Source: Liolophura sinensis (taxonomy: Eukaryota > Mollusca > Polyplacophora > Chitonida > Chitonidae). From it: DNA of 64,000 bases. Made by a program: the position numbers and the translations under genes. The stretch lies in assembly GCF_032854445.1 (NCBI RefSeq), contig NC_088297.1:27273915-27337914 (forward strand). The letters run 5' to 3'. Under the pieces are notes generated by a model, which worked only from the letters and a program-made list of their open reading frames with translations, was not told where the DNA came from and searched no databases. Shown here in pieces: positions 34,101 through 43,894 of this stretch (positions are counted from its first letter, which is position 1; every line of letters starts with the position of its first letter).

Positions 34101-37100
34101 TTGCAAAGAAAAGTGAAGCTAGAACATTTTTTCTAATCCATAAGTCCATAAGCTCGGGTTTGACTGCAAGAACCCATTGCCTCGGGTGACGTCATAATTA
34201 TTTAAAAGAAAAACAATGGCATGCTGGATATTGGTCGGAGTTCAACGTGTTTTGACGGAGGGCGACACCACTTACCTAAACTGCTATGGACTTAACCGTA
34301 AACCCTGTCACTGATATAGCCATATTTGAAAATGTTTACACGTTTTAGGATAATATAACCGTAACAGATGAATTTTATTTTATCTCGTGTAGTATATGAT
34401 CTCACGGCGGGTTTTTTTTGGAGATGGAAGCTAGGAAATTAAAGCCATGTAGTCAATTCACAGAGACAGTGGTGTAGGCTGTGTTACTGCGTGGGGTTTG
34501 TTCTAACCGCTTGTTGGTTCAGCCATTGTAAAACAAATTACTCTCCACGCCCGTTGTCCTGCATGTAATTTGCTTTTGAATTTTTATGACGTCACCCGAG
34601 ACAATGGTTTTTTTGGTGTATGACTGATTTTACAGACAGCTGAATACAGGCAACTCTCTAAAAGAAACAGACTATAGGTGTGTGTACAAATACTCTGTCT
34701 GCTTGTACCAGGACGAGTTTGTTCCCTCAATGTAGACCACATTGGGCCATTCTAATCATTTTCGCCTTTTTGTCTTTTGAGACCACATTGGACCATCCTA
34801 ATTATTTACACAATTTTGTCTTTGTAGACCACATTGGGCCATTCTAATTTTTTACACCATTTTGTCTTTGTAGACCACATTGGGCCATTCTAATTATTTA
34901 CACCATTTTGCCTTTGTAGACCACATTGGGCCATTCTAATTATTTTCGCCTTTTTGTCTTTGTAGACCACATTGGGCCATTCTAATTATTTTTGCCTTCT
35001 TGTCTTTGTAGACCACATTGGACCATTCTAATTATTTACGTCATTTTGCCTTTGTAGACCACATTGGGCCATTCTAATCATTTTCGCCTTTTTGTCTTTG
35101 TAGACCACATTGGGCTATTCGAATCATTTTCACCTTTTTGTCTTTGTAGACCACATTGGGCCATTCTAATTATTTTCGCCTTTTTGTCTTTGTAGACCAC
35201 ATTGGGCCATTCTAATTATTTACACCATTTTGCCTTTGTAGACCACACTGGACCATTCTAATTATTTTCGCTTTTTGCCTTTGTAGACCACATTGGGCCA
35301 TTCTAATCATTTTCGCCTTTTTGTCTTTGTAGACCACATTGGGCCATTCTAATTATTTACACTATTTTGCCTTTGTAGACCACACTGGACCATTCTAATT
35401 ATTTTCGCCTTTTTGTCTTTGTAGACCACATTGGGCCATTCTAATTATTTTCGCCTTTTTGTCTTTGTAGACCACATTGGGCCATTCTAATCATTTTCGC
35501 CTTTTTGTCTTTGTAGACCACATTGGGCCATTCTAATCATTTTCGCCTTTTTGTCTTTGTAGACCACATCGGGCCATTCGAATCATTTTCACCTTTTTGT
35601 CTTTGTAGACCACATTGGGCCATTCTAATTATTTTCGCCTTTTTGTCTTTGTAGACCACATTGGGCCATTCTAATTATCTACACCATTTTGCCTTTGTAG
35701 ACCACACTGGACCATTCTAATTATTTTCGCTTTTTGTCTTTGTAGACCACATTGGGCCATTCTAATTATTTTCGCCTTTTTGTCTTTGTAGACCACATTG
35801 GGCCATTCTAATCATTTTCGCCTTTTTGTCTTTGTAGACCACATTGGGCCATTCTAATCATTTTCGCCTTTTTGTCTTTGTAGACCACATCGGGCCATTC
35901 GAATCATTTTCACCTTTTTGTCTTTGTAGACCACATTGGGCCATTCTAATTATTTTCGCCTTTTTGTCTTTGTAGACCACATTGGGCCATTCTAATTATC
36001 TACACCATTTTGCCTTTGTAGACCACACTGGACCATTCTAATTATTTTCGCTTTTTGTCTTTGTAGACCACATTGGACCATTCTAATCATTTTCGCCTTT
36101 TTGTCTTTGTAGACCACATTGGGCCATTCTAATTATTTACACCATTTTGCCTTTGTAGACCACACTGGACCATTCTAATTATTTTCGCCTTTTTGTCTTT
36201 GTATACCACATTGGGCCATTCTAATTATTTTCGCCTTTTTGTCTTTGTAGACCACATTGGGCCATTCTAATTATTTACACCATTTTGCCTTTGTAGACCA
36301 CACTGGACCATTCTAATTATTTTCGCCTTTTTGTCTTTGTAGACCACATTGGGCCATTCTAATTATTTACACTATTTTGCCTTTGTAGACTACACTGGAC
36401 CATTCTAATTATTTTCGCTTTTTGTCTTTGTAGACCACATTGGGCCATTCTAATTATTTTCGCCTTTTTGTCTGTAGACCACATTGGGCCATTCTAATTA
36501 TTTATACCATTTTGTCTTTGTAGACCACACTGGACCATTCTAATTATTTGCGCCTTTTTGTCTTTGTAGACCACATTGGACCATTCTAATTATTTTCGCC
36601 TTTTTGTCTGTAGACCACACTGGACCATTCTAATTATTTTCGCCTTTTTGTCTTTGTAGACCACATTGGGCCATTCTAATTATTTTCGCCTTTTTGTCTT
36701 TGTACACCACACTGGACCATTCTAATTAGTTACGTCATTTTACCTTTGTAATAAATTATGCCATTTTGTCTTTGTTGAAAACATTAGGCGATTTCAATTA
36801 GTTATGCAATTGTGTCTTTGTAGAACACATTAGACTTTTGGAATTATTTAAGCCATTTTGTCTTTGTAGAGCGCATTAGATCATTACAGTCAGTTCGAAC
36901 GTTCTTGTCTTTCTAGAAGATCATTTGAGATTCACAATACATTATCGCATTTCTCCATTCGTGAAAAAGTTTGAACTGTAGGATAAGTTATATGTCATGT
37001 AGAATCACGAATCCATTTTTGTCCTTAGGAATAGGTTTGAGCAGTGCGTAAAAGCCGTCCAGAGCGGAACGGATCACCAATGTGAGGGAGTCGATGTTAA

Positions 37101-39073
37101 AGAAGAGATGCACCATGCACGTGTGAACGCCCTCAGGGGGTTCTGTCGTGAAATAGACGGTATGCATGTAGTTTTATAGTAACTTTTTATTGTAGTTTTG
37201 CCACATTTTTCACATTTCATCGTTATTTTTTCACTGTAAATACTCAGCTTAAACAGAGCACATTTTGACATGCATTATGCAGATTTTTAGGTACGTTGGA
37301 AATTAATGCCTTTTGTGTTACTTACAACATTTGTGGTTACCATGACCACTGTGGCCTAGGTGGTTAGCACCTCAGCACGCCGCAATAACCAGGAGCGTCT
37401 CACCAATGCATTAGCTGGCTTCTCTGTTTACCTTTTTGTTTACCTTTTTTACATTTATTATTGGGTGGTGGATATTTGCGTCATTATTGTAGTTACCTTT
37501 CCCATTTGTATTATTTTTCATCACTGTTATAATTATCATGACCATCATGTTTATTATCATTATAATTATATTACATTGTATTATTATTGGCACCTTCAGT
37601 GTGGCAGAAATACAAAGGCTGTTTGCAGGCTCAGCTGCTGGACGCCATCGCTGTTTGCCAACGGGAGCATTATCTCAACAAACAGAATTTCACTGGAACG
37701 GAGTTTTCCGGAATGTACAAATCGGAATTTGACAGGAGGAATGCGCGATGCGGGTAATTAAGTATTCTCTTAGAAAAACTTCCCAGTGGTACATATAATT
37801 AAGTATCCTGGGCGGGACGCTTCCTGCAGGTAATTAAGTGTCCCAGGAAGGAGGTCCTGTGCAGGTACTTAGGTTTCTCCAGAGGAACGTTCCCTGTGGG
37901 TAATTACGTATCCCTGGAGGAATGCTCCCTGGGGCAATTAAGTATCCCAGGAAGGAGGTCCCCTGAGGGTACTTAGGTTTCTCCAGAGGAATGTTCCCTG
38001 TGGGTAATTACGTATCCCTGGAGGAACGCTCCCTGCGGGTAATTAAGTATCCCAGGAACTACCCCTGCAGTTACTTAGGTTTCCCCAGAAAAACGCTCTT
38101 TGCGGGTAATTAGTTATTCCTGGAGTAACGTGCCCTGTGGGTAATTAGGTATCCCCGGAGGAAGGCCCGTTGCATGTTACACGAGTTTCAGACTAACTGG
38201 AATGATTAAAGCTTTCCCACTTAAAGTGCATTCGGGTCCAAGTTGTGTAGTCATGTTATTTATTCATGCCTTGGCGATGATTTGTCGGCAAACTGATAAC
38301 GTTTATACATGCAGTACTCATGCTTTGCAGCTTGGAACCGAGTCACCATAGTGAGGGAACTTTCCTTAATTAGACTTACGAGTTGTATCTTTATTTAAGA
38401 CCTATGTACTAGGTGAGGATGACACATAGGTCAGACTAGTTAGCTATCATTACGTCGGTCGTCTTGGGCTCATTCCCTAACAGTGTTATAGCAAGGACTT
38501 CTTAAAATGGGTCAACTGACGTCCGAGGGAGACGATTTGAGATATACTAGAAAGGAACCATTCTCCTATTTTCATCTGCAGTTTTTTTTTCCCTTACAAT
38601 GCTGGCCGTCGTCGTATAAGTGAAATATTCGACATAAATCACCGACGATTTACATAAACGGTGACAATAAATGTTTCTCCGTTTTCTAAGTACTTTTGAA
38701 TTGTTCTTTCCTAATATGAAATATTCAGTGAAAATGATATTGTATTTGCATGTACTACAATGTAAACCCTACAATGTTAATCGATGTATCGATCTCAGTA
38801 ATGCATAAATTTTTGTCTTTTTTCGTCTCCAGTGTTCAGCGCTCCTTCCAAGTATGTACAGAAAACGTCATATACGCCAACTGTCGGGACTATTATTTTT
38901 ACTTCAAAGACTACCAGGTGGCTCTGCTGACACCCTATTGCCGCCAGTTATACGATCTGACGTCACGCTACGTCACGGATGACCCAAACAAGGGGGCTAC
39001 TCCTGGTTCTTCCATTCTTCGGGTCGCATTGGTTGCTGTTGCTACTTGCATTACGTCAAAAATCGCACTATAA
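28058..39073 (+). CDS. Secreted 12-cysteine, probably GPI-anchored protein, 5 exons
   Basis: I do not recognise this family. Five segments splice with matching phases: 28058-28103, 32382-32541, 37029-37159, 37600-37753, 38833-39073; total 732 nt, 243 aa plus stop. The first exon alone looks meaningless, but joining it to the second creates a classical signal peptide (MAVRVGNIQLFVGITAILIC). The mature part has 12 cysteines, an even number consistent with six disulfides, and one N-glycosylation site (NFTG, exon 4). The C-terminus is a Gly/Ser-containing linker followed by a hydrophobic tail (ILRVALVAVATCITS) and stop, as in GPI-anchored proteins. Introns are filled by tandem arrays. Splice sites, phases and the reconstituted signal peptide support a real gene; function is unknown. 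Extracellular surface location is inferred. Confidence 0.7.
28104..29762 (+). other. Intron 1 of the secreted gene, first part
   Basis: Unique sequence with a poly-C run near 28460 and a poly-G run near 28950. No exon with credible sites was found. Confidence 0.45.
29763..29890 (-). mobile_element. SINE family 1 fragment
   Basis: (attt)n, then 'gattggcgttttacgaaata' and 'gacggccgctagcattatgg', 'aaacccacgaccatccgcag': the reverse complement of the family 3' half. The head is missing. Confidence 0.82.
30030..31935. repeat. Degenerate array of about 29-bp units
   Basis: Roughly 65 units of the type 'gacaatccgtcaatcagtgc' plus 'gatcagtca', with many single-base and length variants. Blocks containing 'caatcagtatcatccgttag' recur every 200-260 bp in the second half (near 31145, 31380, 31585, 31845), so several units duplicate together. 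It occupies intron 1 of the secreted gene. Confidence 0.93.
32382..32541 (+). CDS. Secreted protein exon 2
   Basis: Acceptor 'tttcttcacag', donor 'tttgcag|gtagga', phase 1 in and 2 out. It encodes the rest of the signal peptide, then a mature segment with three Cys (VCTYDINQAAQGCQLDILIM, EDFCR). Confidence 0.72.
32656..33356 (+). repeat. 23-bp array in intron 2, about 30 copies
   Basis: Units of 23 bp ('atcttcgttctgcaggaaac' plus 'tat') with a composite variant containing 'ctatatctatatcttcg'. Every unit contains a 3' splice-like 'ttcgttctgcag|g'. It begins about 115 bp after exon 2. Forward frames of up to 256 codons across it are repeat artefacts. Confidence 0.95.
33401..33710. mobile_element. 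Foldback element, about 310 bp
   Basis: 'ttaagtttggcaaacttttg', 'ccaaggatggccccaaacca' and 'gagcgcgctgcattt' on the left match, in reverse complement, 'ccaaacctaatatcagagaa', 'ggttggtttgcagccatcct' and 'aaatggagcgcgttc' on the right. Arms of about 105 bp surround a short centre (cagttacccgtcc... to ...ggtaacagcatcagg). Confidence 0.7.
33968..34680. mobile_element. Foldback element, about 710 bp
   Basis: The outer arms 'tttcttttggagagtggcct' plus 'attcagctctctgtaaattc' near 33973-34017 match 34622-34675 in reverse complement. An inner pair, 'cattgcctcgggtgacgtca' near 34165 and 'atgacgtcacccgagacaat' near 34586, is also inverted. No coding content, so probably a non-autonomous DNA element. 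Confidence 0.65.
34725..36920 (+). repeat. 46-bp array leading to the exon 3 acceptor, about 45 copies
   Basis: Units of 46 bp ('accacattgggccattctaa', then 'ttattttcgcctttttgtct', 'ttgtag'). Each contains a strong 3' splice-like 'tttttgtctttgtag|acc'. Variant units (tttacaccattttgcc) recur in blocks. From 36725 the copies decay ('ttttgtctttgtagaacaca', 'ttttgtctttgtagagcgca') towards the true acceptor 'catttttgtccttag' at 37028. Confidence 0.96.
37029..37159 (+). CDS. Secreted protein exon 3
   Basis: Acceptor 'tttttgtccttag', donor 'agacg|gtatgc', phase 2 in and 1 out. It encodes three Cys (FEQCVKAV, HQCEGVDV, GFCREID). Confidence 0.75.
37345..37432 (+). mobile_element. SINE family 1, 5' fragment
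   Basis: 'ccactgtggcctaggtggtt' and 'ccaggagcgtctcaccaatg' are the tRNA-like head only; the body is missing. It lies in intron 3 of the secreted gene. Confidence 0.7.
37600..37753 (+). CDS. Secreted protein exon 4
   Basis: Acceptor 'caccttcag', donor 'gatgcgg|gtaatt', phase 1 in and 2 out. It encodes VWQKYKGCLQAQLL, AVCQREH, the sequon NFTG and NARCG. Confidence 0.78.
37754..38180 (+). repeat. About 35-bp array starting at the exon 4 donor
   Basis: About 12 units, each beginning with the donor-like 'gtaattaagtat' or 'gtacttaggttt' and ending 'ctccctgcgg'. The exon end plus donor 'tgcgg|gtaatta' is reproduced exactly near 38035 and 38102, so the array was seeded by the exon-intron junction. 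Confidence 0.93.
38181..38832 (+). other. Intron 4 of the secreted gene, with SINE fragment
   Basis: Mostly unique sequence. At 38590-38650 'acaatgctggccgtcgtcgt' and 'ataagtgaaatattcgacat' are a short SINE family 1 fragment. Confidence 0.6.
38833..39073 (+). CDS. Secreted protein exon 5: Cys cluster and GPI-type tail
   Basis: Acceptor 'tcgtctccag'. It encodes QVCTENVIYANCRDYYFYF, LLTPYCRQLYD and the hydrophobic tail ILRVALVAVATC, ending IAL and TAA at 39071-39073. Confidence 0.78.
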
Positions 39074-39362
39074 AAAAAATATCGTTCCATCCTAGGTAAA
39101 TTGTTTCATACAAGTGGAAAGTCTTCAAAGTATCCTGCGTTTTGGGTTCAAATGTTGATGCACGGAAATAATATGAGCTGTCAAAAGTCAGAATTAATCA
39201 GGGGCTCCGAATTCCAATGAGACATAGGGTTGACTTCAAGAAACTGAAGGTGTTTACAGCAATGTACGGGAAAATGTGAGCATATCTCATTCGTTGTGTG
39301 TTGTCTGAAATCTAGTAAATTTCTTGCCCAGCTCAGGTCATAATTACTTAATTAAGACCTAC

Positions 39363-39363
<1 letters not shown>

Positions 39364-39452
<89 letters not shown>
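39364..39452. repeat. (TA)n microsatellite
   Basis: About 44 uninterrupted AT dinucleotides just downstream of the secreted gene. Confidence 0.98.
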
Positions 39453-39454
<2 letters not shown>

Positions 39455-41889
39455 CGTGAGGTAAACATCGTGACCAGGAAACAACCGACTTGCGGACAAC
39501 GAAGATTAAGTGACACAATATGAATGGCTTAAAACAAACGTTTGGAAGGCAAATCTAATCTACTAAGACGGAAAGATTGCTTCCAAAAGAATATACAGTC
39601 TACTTTTCACTGAAGTGTTATGTAGCGTTCATATTTCAATAATTTTCCATCTGATGCTCTTTTAAAAAATCCGAGTCGACTTCCATTAGCTCTAAATGCT
39701 ATATGTTTTTACATCATGTCATGAATACTATCTACTTGAGAATAACATTAGCGGTAGACTGATGCAGCGACTGTGTTATGTATTGATGTAGAATGTGTTT
39801 TTTTTAATCATCACTCATATTTTTAAGGCAAGAGAAACAAAAAACACTAAAATAAAGTGTATATCAGATGAAAAACCATTTAAAACTTTCCAGGAAAATA
39901 GTTATTTTTCTTTCTTTAAAGATTACAGATTAAAATTATGTAATAAGATTAGATTGTATGGTAGTGTGAAAAAACTCGTTTCAAGGAATGTTCCGGACAT
40001 GTATTCATAGATCTATATGTTATATATGCATTTTAAATGATGAAGGTCACCATAGAATCTAATGTTTAATAAGCATTTTACCATCTTGAACAAATTCAAA
40101 CAAAATAAATCCAACATTTTCTATATCTATACATCATTTTAGTGTTGTCTTTGTTTATAATGTATTTTTGTTGGTTTTGTGACCTTCTGAAAATATTACA
40201 AAACTATTTGTGCATATATAGCCTTAAACGTCTTTACATGAGTGCAACTTCTGTACGATAAATTTAGGTAGCATAACTTTTATTTGATTACATAATGTTT
40301 ACTTTTGTACAAGGTGCTTTTGTTAGTTTTGTCATCTATTGAAATAAACTTTTGCTGAAAGGTAGAGAGGTTTAAAGTGCTATCTGCTGTCGTGACTGTA
40401 AACTCGTGATCAGTGAGGCGTGAGATCAAATCTATCCCTGGCTGATTTGGCTGCAATGTATTGTTTGTAAAATTAATCAAGTACTAAACGCGTGTTCAAT
40501 GATACCCTCAGACAGGCAATTTACACACTCCCCCTCTCTCCCCCCTTTAGACAATCTAACCATCGCTGATACCACTTATCTTCCATAAATACTGAAACAA
40601 GTCAGCTCGTCAAAGGTCGGAAAGTTCGTCAGTAACTTACAAAAGGTAGGTGGTTTAGCACGAGCACTCCGTTTTCCTGCACCATTAAATTTGAACGCCA
40701 TCGTACAACTGAATTTCAGGCAGCCAAACTGAAAGCTGGAGCCTTTTGTTTTTGGTCGGATTATTATTCTTTTCAAAATTTGATTTTTGTCTTCTTTGTG
40801 GAAAACTGTAGACCAGACCTGGTATTCATTTACACTGTTCATTACCAAATATCTTGCGCTATAGGCCATGGTATATGGAAGTTTTAAGTACCGTTGACCG
40901 CCATATTAAAGACATATAGGCCTACATAGAAATCCTTGGAGAAATTCTTCTCAAAAACCGCTTATCTGGTCGTCTTAAATATAATGCGCAAGTGCAAACC
41001 TAATCAAATGGTCTGAAAACTGTTGAAGCTTCGGCTCAAAAACGACCTATACATTTGAATCTTTAAATAAAACTATGCAGCGGGGCGTGGTTTGGCATAT
41101 TGAATACGAATCTGGTTTTTATTTTTGTGACCGCGATTTAGTTTTCTTGTTAATTTTAAATTTTCATTTCATTTTTTTATTTCACTAGATATGCAGTCGA
41201 CACAGGAAATCATTTTGCACCAGATGCATACATCAACAGTTATAATGATGTGCCGCTCCCTAATGGGCACAGAAACCCCAAAGGGGAAACTGTGCGGTTC
41301 TTCTTTTTTCGCGTTTTTGGAGGTCACGTGACTGAAAGAACGTGAGTTGGAACCCATTGCCTGTATGAAGCTGAAAGAATTAAACAGGAAAGAATTTTAT
41401 GTTGTTCTCTGCAAACATTGTGGAGCTCTAATAATAAGTTCATAAGGTAGGGCCGTCCAAAATTAAAAGATTGACTTTTACCTCATATACACTCTACATC
41501 TTCGATGCATACGCTTTCTCCCTCTTTGTTTGTAGCAGTGGGTAGGAGAAACAGAAGTTCATCAAATCAGCCAGATTCCCCCAAGCTGACAACAATTATG
41601 CTTCAAAACCGACCTGCTCTAGAGCAAGAGCTCTACCTCAGTAGTAGAGTATGCGCGTTTGGTGTCGCATTGAGGAGTGAGTTTTTGTGGTTTTGAGGAG
41701 GGTGTTTTTTGTGTGTGTCAGGTGTGTGTCAGATAGTGGTGATGGTGGGTTTTTTCCACGACGGGGTGTGTATACTAGAGTTGAGTGTAGTATAATAGAG
41801 TACAGTATAGTAGTGGTGGTAGTGGGAGTGGAAAAAAGAGGCAAAACGTCGGCTTGTAAAGTTGAGTGGGACAGCTCTTTGTCGCCAAA
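39453..41889. other. Intergenic, no gene seen
   Basis: AT-rich. It contains a minus-strand-free SINE family 2 tail fragment near 40640-40720 ('ggtggtttagcacgagcact', 'ccgttttcctgcacc') and a dispersed-repeat piece near 40132. No supported exon. Confidence 0.5.
41839..41877 (+). repeat. Inverted duplicate near the TBCA promoter, left copy
   Basis: 'gcaaaacgtcggcttgtaaa' plus 'gttgagtggg' is repeated as a near-exact reverse complement at 42661-42700, on the other side of the TBCA first exon. Both copies lie beside CCAAT/ATTGG boxes. Confidence 0.75.
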
Positions 41890-41960
41890 AACGGACCAAT
41901 GGGTGAGCGGGATTTGCCCCAAAACGGACCAATGGATGGCCCCCAAAACGGACCAATCAC
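41890..41960 (+). promoter_or_regulatory. TBCA: Three CCAAT boxes upstream of TBCA exon 1
   Basis: The phrase 'acggaccaat' occurs three times (CCAAT at 41896, 41929, 41953) about 280-340 bp before the TBCA start codon. Clustered CCAAT boxes bind NF-Y in housekeeping promoters. Two ATTGG copies at about 42712 and 42735 lie in the inverted duplicate. Confidence 0.5.
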
Positions 41961-42236
41961 CGCGCGAGAAGAGGGTATGGAAGAAAAAATGGACGCGTGT
42001 CTCAGAGAAGTCAGTAAACAGTACCGAACAGCAGACATTCATAAGGCCGGATGTACATCAACAACAGACGGAGCAGTTACGTCCCGTATTCCATATTATA
42101 CTGATCGCAGAGGCCCACTGCATCCACACGTGAGCAAATACATATACATAGCAGCCAGAAAAGCAGAAATTGTAAGTGCATCTACTGAAGAGTAAGCCCA
42201 AACGCGGCGTCTTCAGGTCACTGATTCCTTACAGCC

Positions 42237-42289
42237 ATGGTCGATCCCAGAATCAAGCCTGTAGTAATCAAGGCGGGTGTGGTCACCAG
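42237..42289 (+). CDS. TBCA: Tubulin-folding cofactor A, first coding exon (orphan)
   Basis: TBCA binds beta-tubulin during folding. This 53-nt exon encodes MVDPRIKPVVIKAGVVTR and ends in a strong donor, 'accag|gtaagt', in phase 2. Length, start (M-x-DPR), the I-K-x-GVV-x-R ending and the splice position agree with the first exon of vertebrate TBCA. CCAAT boxes lie upstream. The following exons, which should begin with the Leu-Val-Lys-Glu coiled-coil segment, were not found anywhere downstream, where a 12-kb Polinton lies 770 bp away and the A1CF-like gene follows. It may be a live exon with a very long intron, a duplicate first exon or the stump of a disrupted gene. Confidence 0.62.
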
Positions 42290-42423
42290 GTAAGTCTGAC
42301 TTTTTCTTAGGCGTGTCATGTATACTTAACAGGTTCTGTATATTAAACCAGCAGATACAGGTGAAAGAAAATTAAACGAAATTTCAAAATGAAAAAAGAA
42401 AAAAAAAATTCACTCTATTTGTT

Positions 42424-42580
42424 AAAATATGCCGTCTTTATTATAACACATTATAATACAAACCTTTCTCATACGAGGCATGTTTAGGCAGGTGTTTAGT
42501 TTACAGGCCCTAATCTAAGTTATACATGTACATCCATGTCTGAAAGATTGAAGTGCCGGATCAATATACTTGTACCGTAG
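42424..42580 (-). mobile_element. Dispersed repeat, copy 1 (minus)
   Basis: The reverse complement of this segment matches 62433-62591 over about 158 bp, including 'tattgatccggcacttcaat' and 'agaaaggtttgtattataat'. Together they define a dispersed repeat family of unknown type. Confidence 0.8.
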
Positions 42581-42660
42581 GTCATCCATGGCTGATCACA
42601 TGATCTGTTGGAAGAGTTCCACAGGTGGGTCGGAGTGGTTGGCATAGCATGGAGCTGTTG

Positions 42661-42700
42661 GAGCTGCTCCACTCGACTTTACAAGCCGACGTTTTGCTCC
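42661..42700 (-). repeat. Inverted duplicate near TBCA, right copy
   Basis: Reverse complement of 41839-41877 (see there). It is followed by two ATTGG boxes at about 42712 and 42735. Confidence 0.75.
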
Positions 42701-43057
42701 TTGTCGCGCTCATTGGTCTGTCATGTCCCTCGCTCATTGGACGTCGCAGTGCGAAGGTTTGCCTGGAACATGATAAGCTGTTCTAGAAGACAATGCAGAA
42801 GCTAGAACCACGCGAAAACAAAATTTGTTTTTTCTATTTTTGAATATTACACAGGACAATGCCTGTTGTCAAATCGATGTCAGCGATAGTAGATTGGATT
42901 TGGGTCATTTTCAACCACCCAGATAGCCTTAGTGTTTTTTGCAGAACTCATGTGATGTTTTTTTTTGTACAACATAACGCTAGACATGCAGGCCGTCGAC
43001 TAAAACTGACATTTATCATACGAGCATGCAGTATAAAGACATGCCGTATTTCGTTCA

Positions 43058-43133
43058 GTAGTATACAGAATAGGAGTTCTGGCACACCCTCCCCCTGGGC
43101 CCTCCCCAGAACAAAATAGAGGCCCCCAGCCCC
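43058..43133 (+). repeat. Polinton left terminal inverted repeat
   Basis: Begins 'agtagtatacagaataggag' and contains 'ctgggccctccccagaac'. Perfect reverse-complement match to 55388-55463. The AG terminus is as expected for Polintons. Confidence 0.95.
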
Positions 43134-43195
43134 TTCTCATGTTCTATTAGACATACCAATTGCACCAGGTATACGTCGATAAATTCAACAACAAC

Positions 43196-43474
43196 ATGCC
43201 AAAGGGTAGCAATAATTGCCAGTGGCTTCTCATCGGTTCCACGGGGCTCCGTGGTAAAAGTTGTCTGTGGGAGTACTGCGGGGTTCACCTAGCCCGTCTG
43301 CGGAAGAGTCCTGGCACCCAGCCATGTATTAGCTGTAGCCGGGGTGTTAAAAACCGATTTCGGCTTTGCGGGGACTGCGGATACAATAATGTCCAGACGT
43401 GTGAAAGGCAGCGGAGGCGCAAGGCTTTCTTGGACGAGTTCAAACGGCTGGCGGCTATCAAAATTCCCTATTAG
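43196..43474 (+). CDS. Small Cys/His-rich Polinton ORF
   Basis: 92 aa from ATG 43196 (MPKGSNNCQWLL), intact. Four CxxC-like pairs (CLWEYCGVH, PCISC, LCGDCG) suggest a zinc-ribbon fold; the tail is basic (RQRRRKAF). The stop TAG (43472-43474) lies in the insertion target of hAT-A. The ORF lies just inside the left terminal repeat. Function unknown; similar small zinc-binding ORFs are, as far as I recall, common in animal Polintons. Confidence 0.6.
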   Translation: MPKGSNNCQWLLIGSTGLRGKSCLWEYCGVHLARLRKSPGTQPCISCSRGVKNRFRLCGDCGYNNVQTCERQRRRKAFLDEFKRLAAIKIPY

Positions 43475-43894
43475 CAGGGTTCGTACGCTGCCTTAATTTC
43501 CTTAAAAGTCTTTAATATTCGTTGTGTTTAATTAAGGACCTTAAAAACCTTAAAATTTGATAAAAGTGAGATCAGGGTCTTTAAAAGTCTTTAAAAATTA
43601 TAAACTGCAACCAGTGAAAAAAATTATTGCTGAGTAATTAATATTACAAGCTAACAATTAAGAATCATCCACGAAAATCATACGGTTAGACACCATATTT
43701 CAGAAACCCCATTTGAGCCCCTTCACACGAAAATTGCCGAGTGTTGCAGATTGTAATATCGGAAACAGAACCACATCATAAGTAGTCATTGAAAAAGCTG
43801 GTTTCCGAAACCGGAAATTGCGCGGGTTCTCAGGAAAGTTTTCTGACGGGATTGGTTTGAATCGAGGAAGCCGTAGTATGTGAACTTGCTAACA

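Noticed and set aside
222..38180. Regularly spaced repeats as CRISPR arrays
   Set aside because: The arrays are head-to-tail without unique spacers, and the genome is eukaryotic.
41638..42195. Overlapping open frames of 75-148 codons on both strands
   Set aside because: They run through CCAAT boxes and the TBCA leader with low-complexity GT- and TA-rich parts; no family match.
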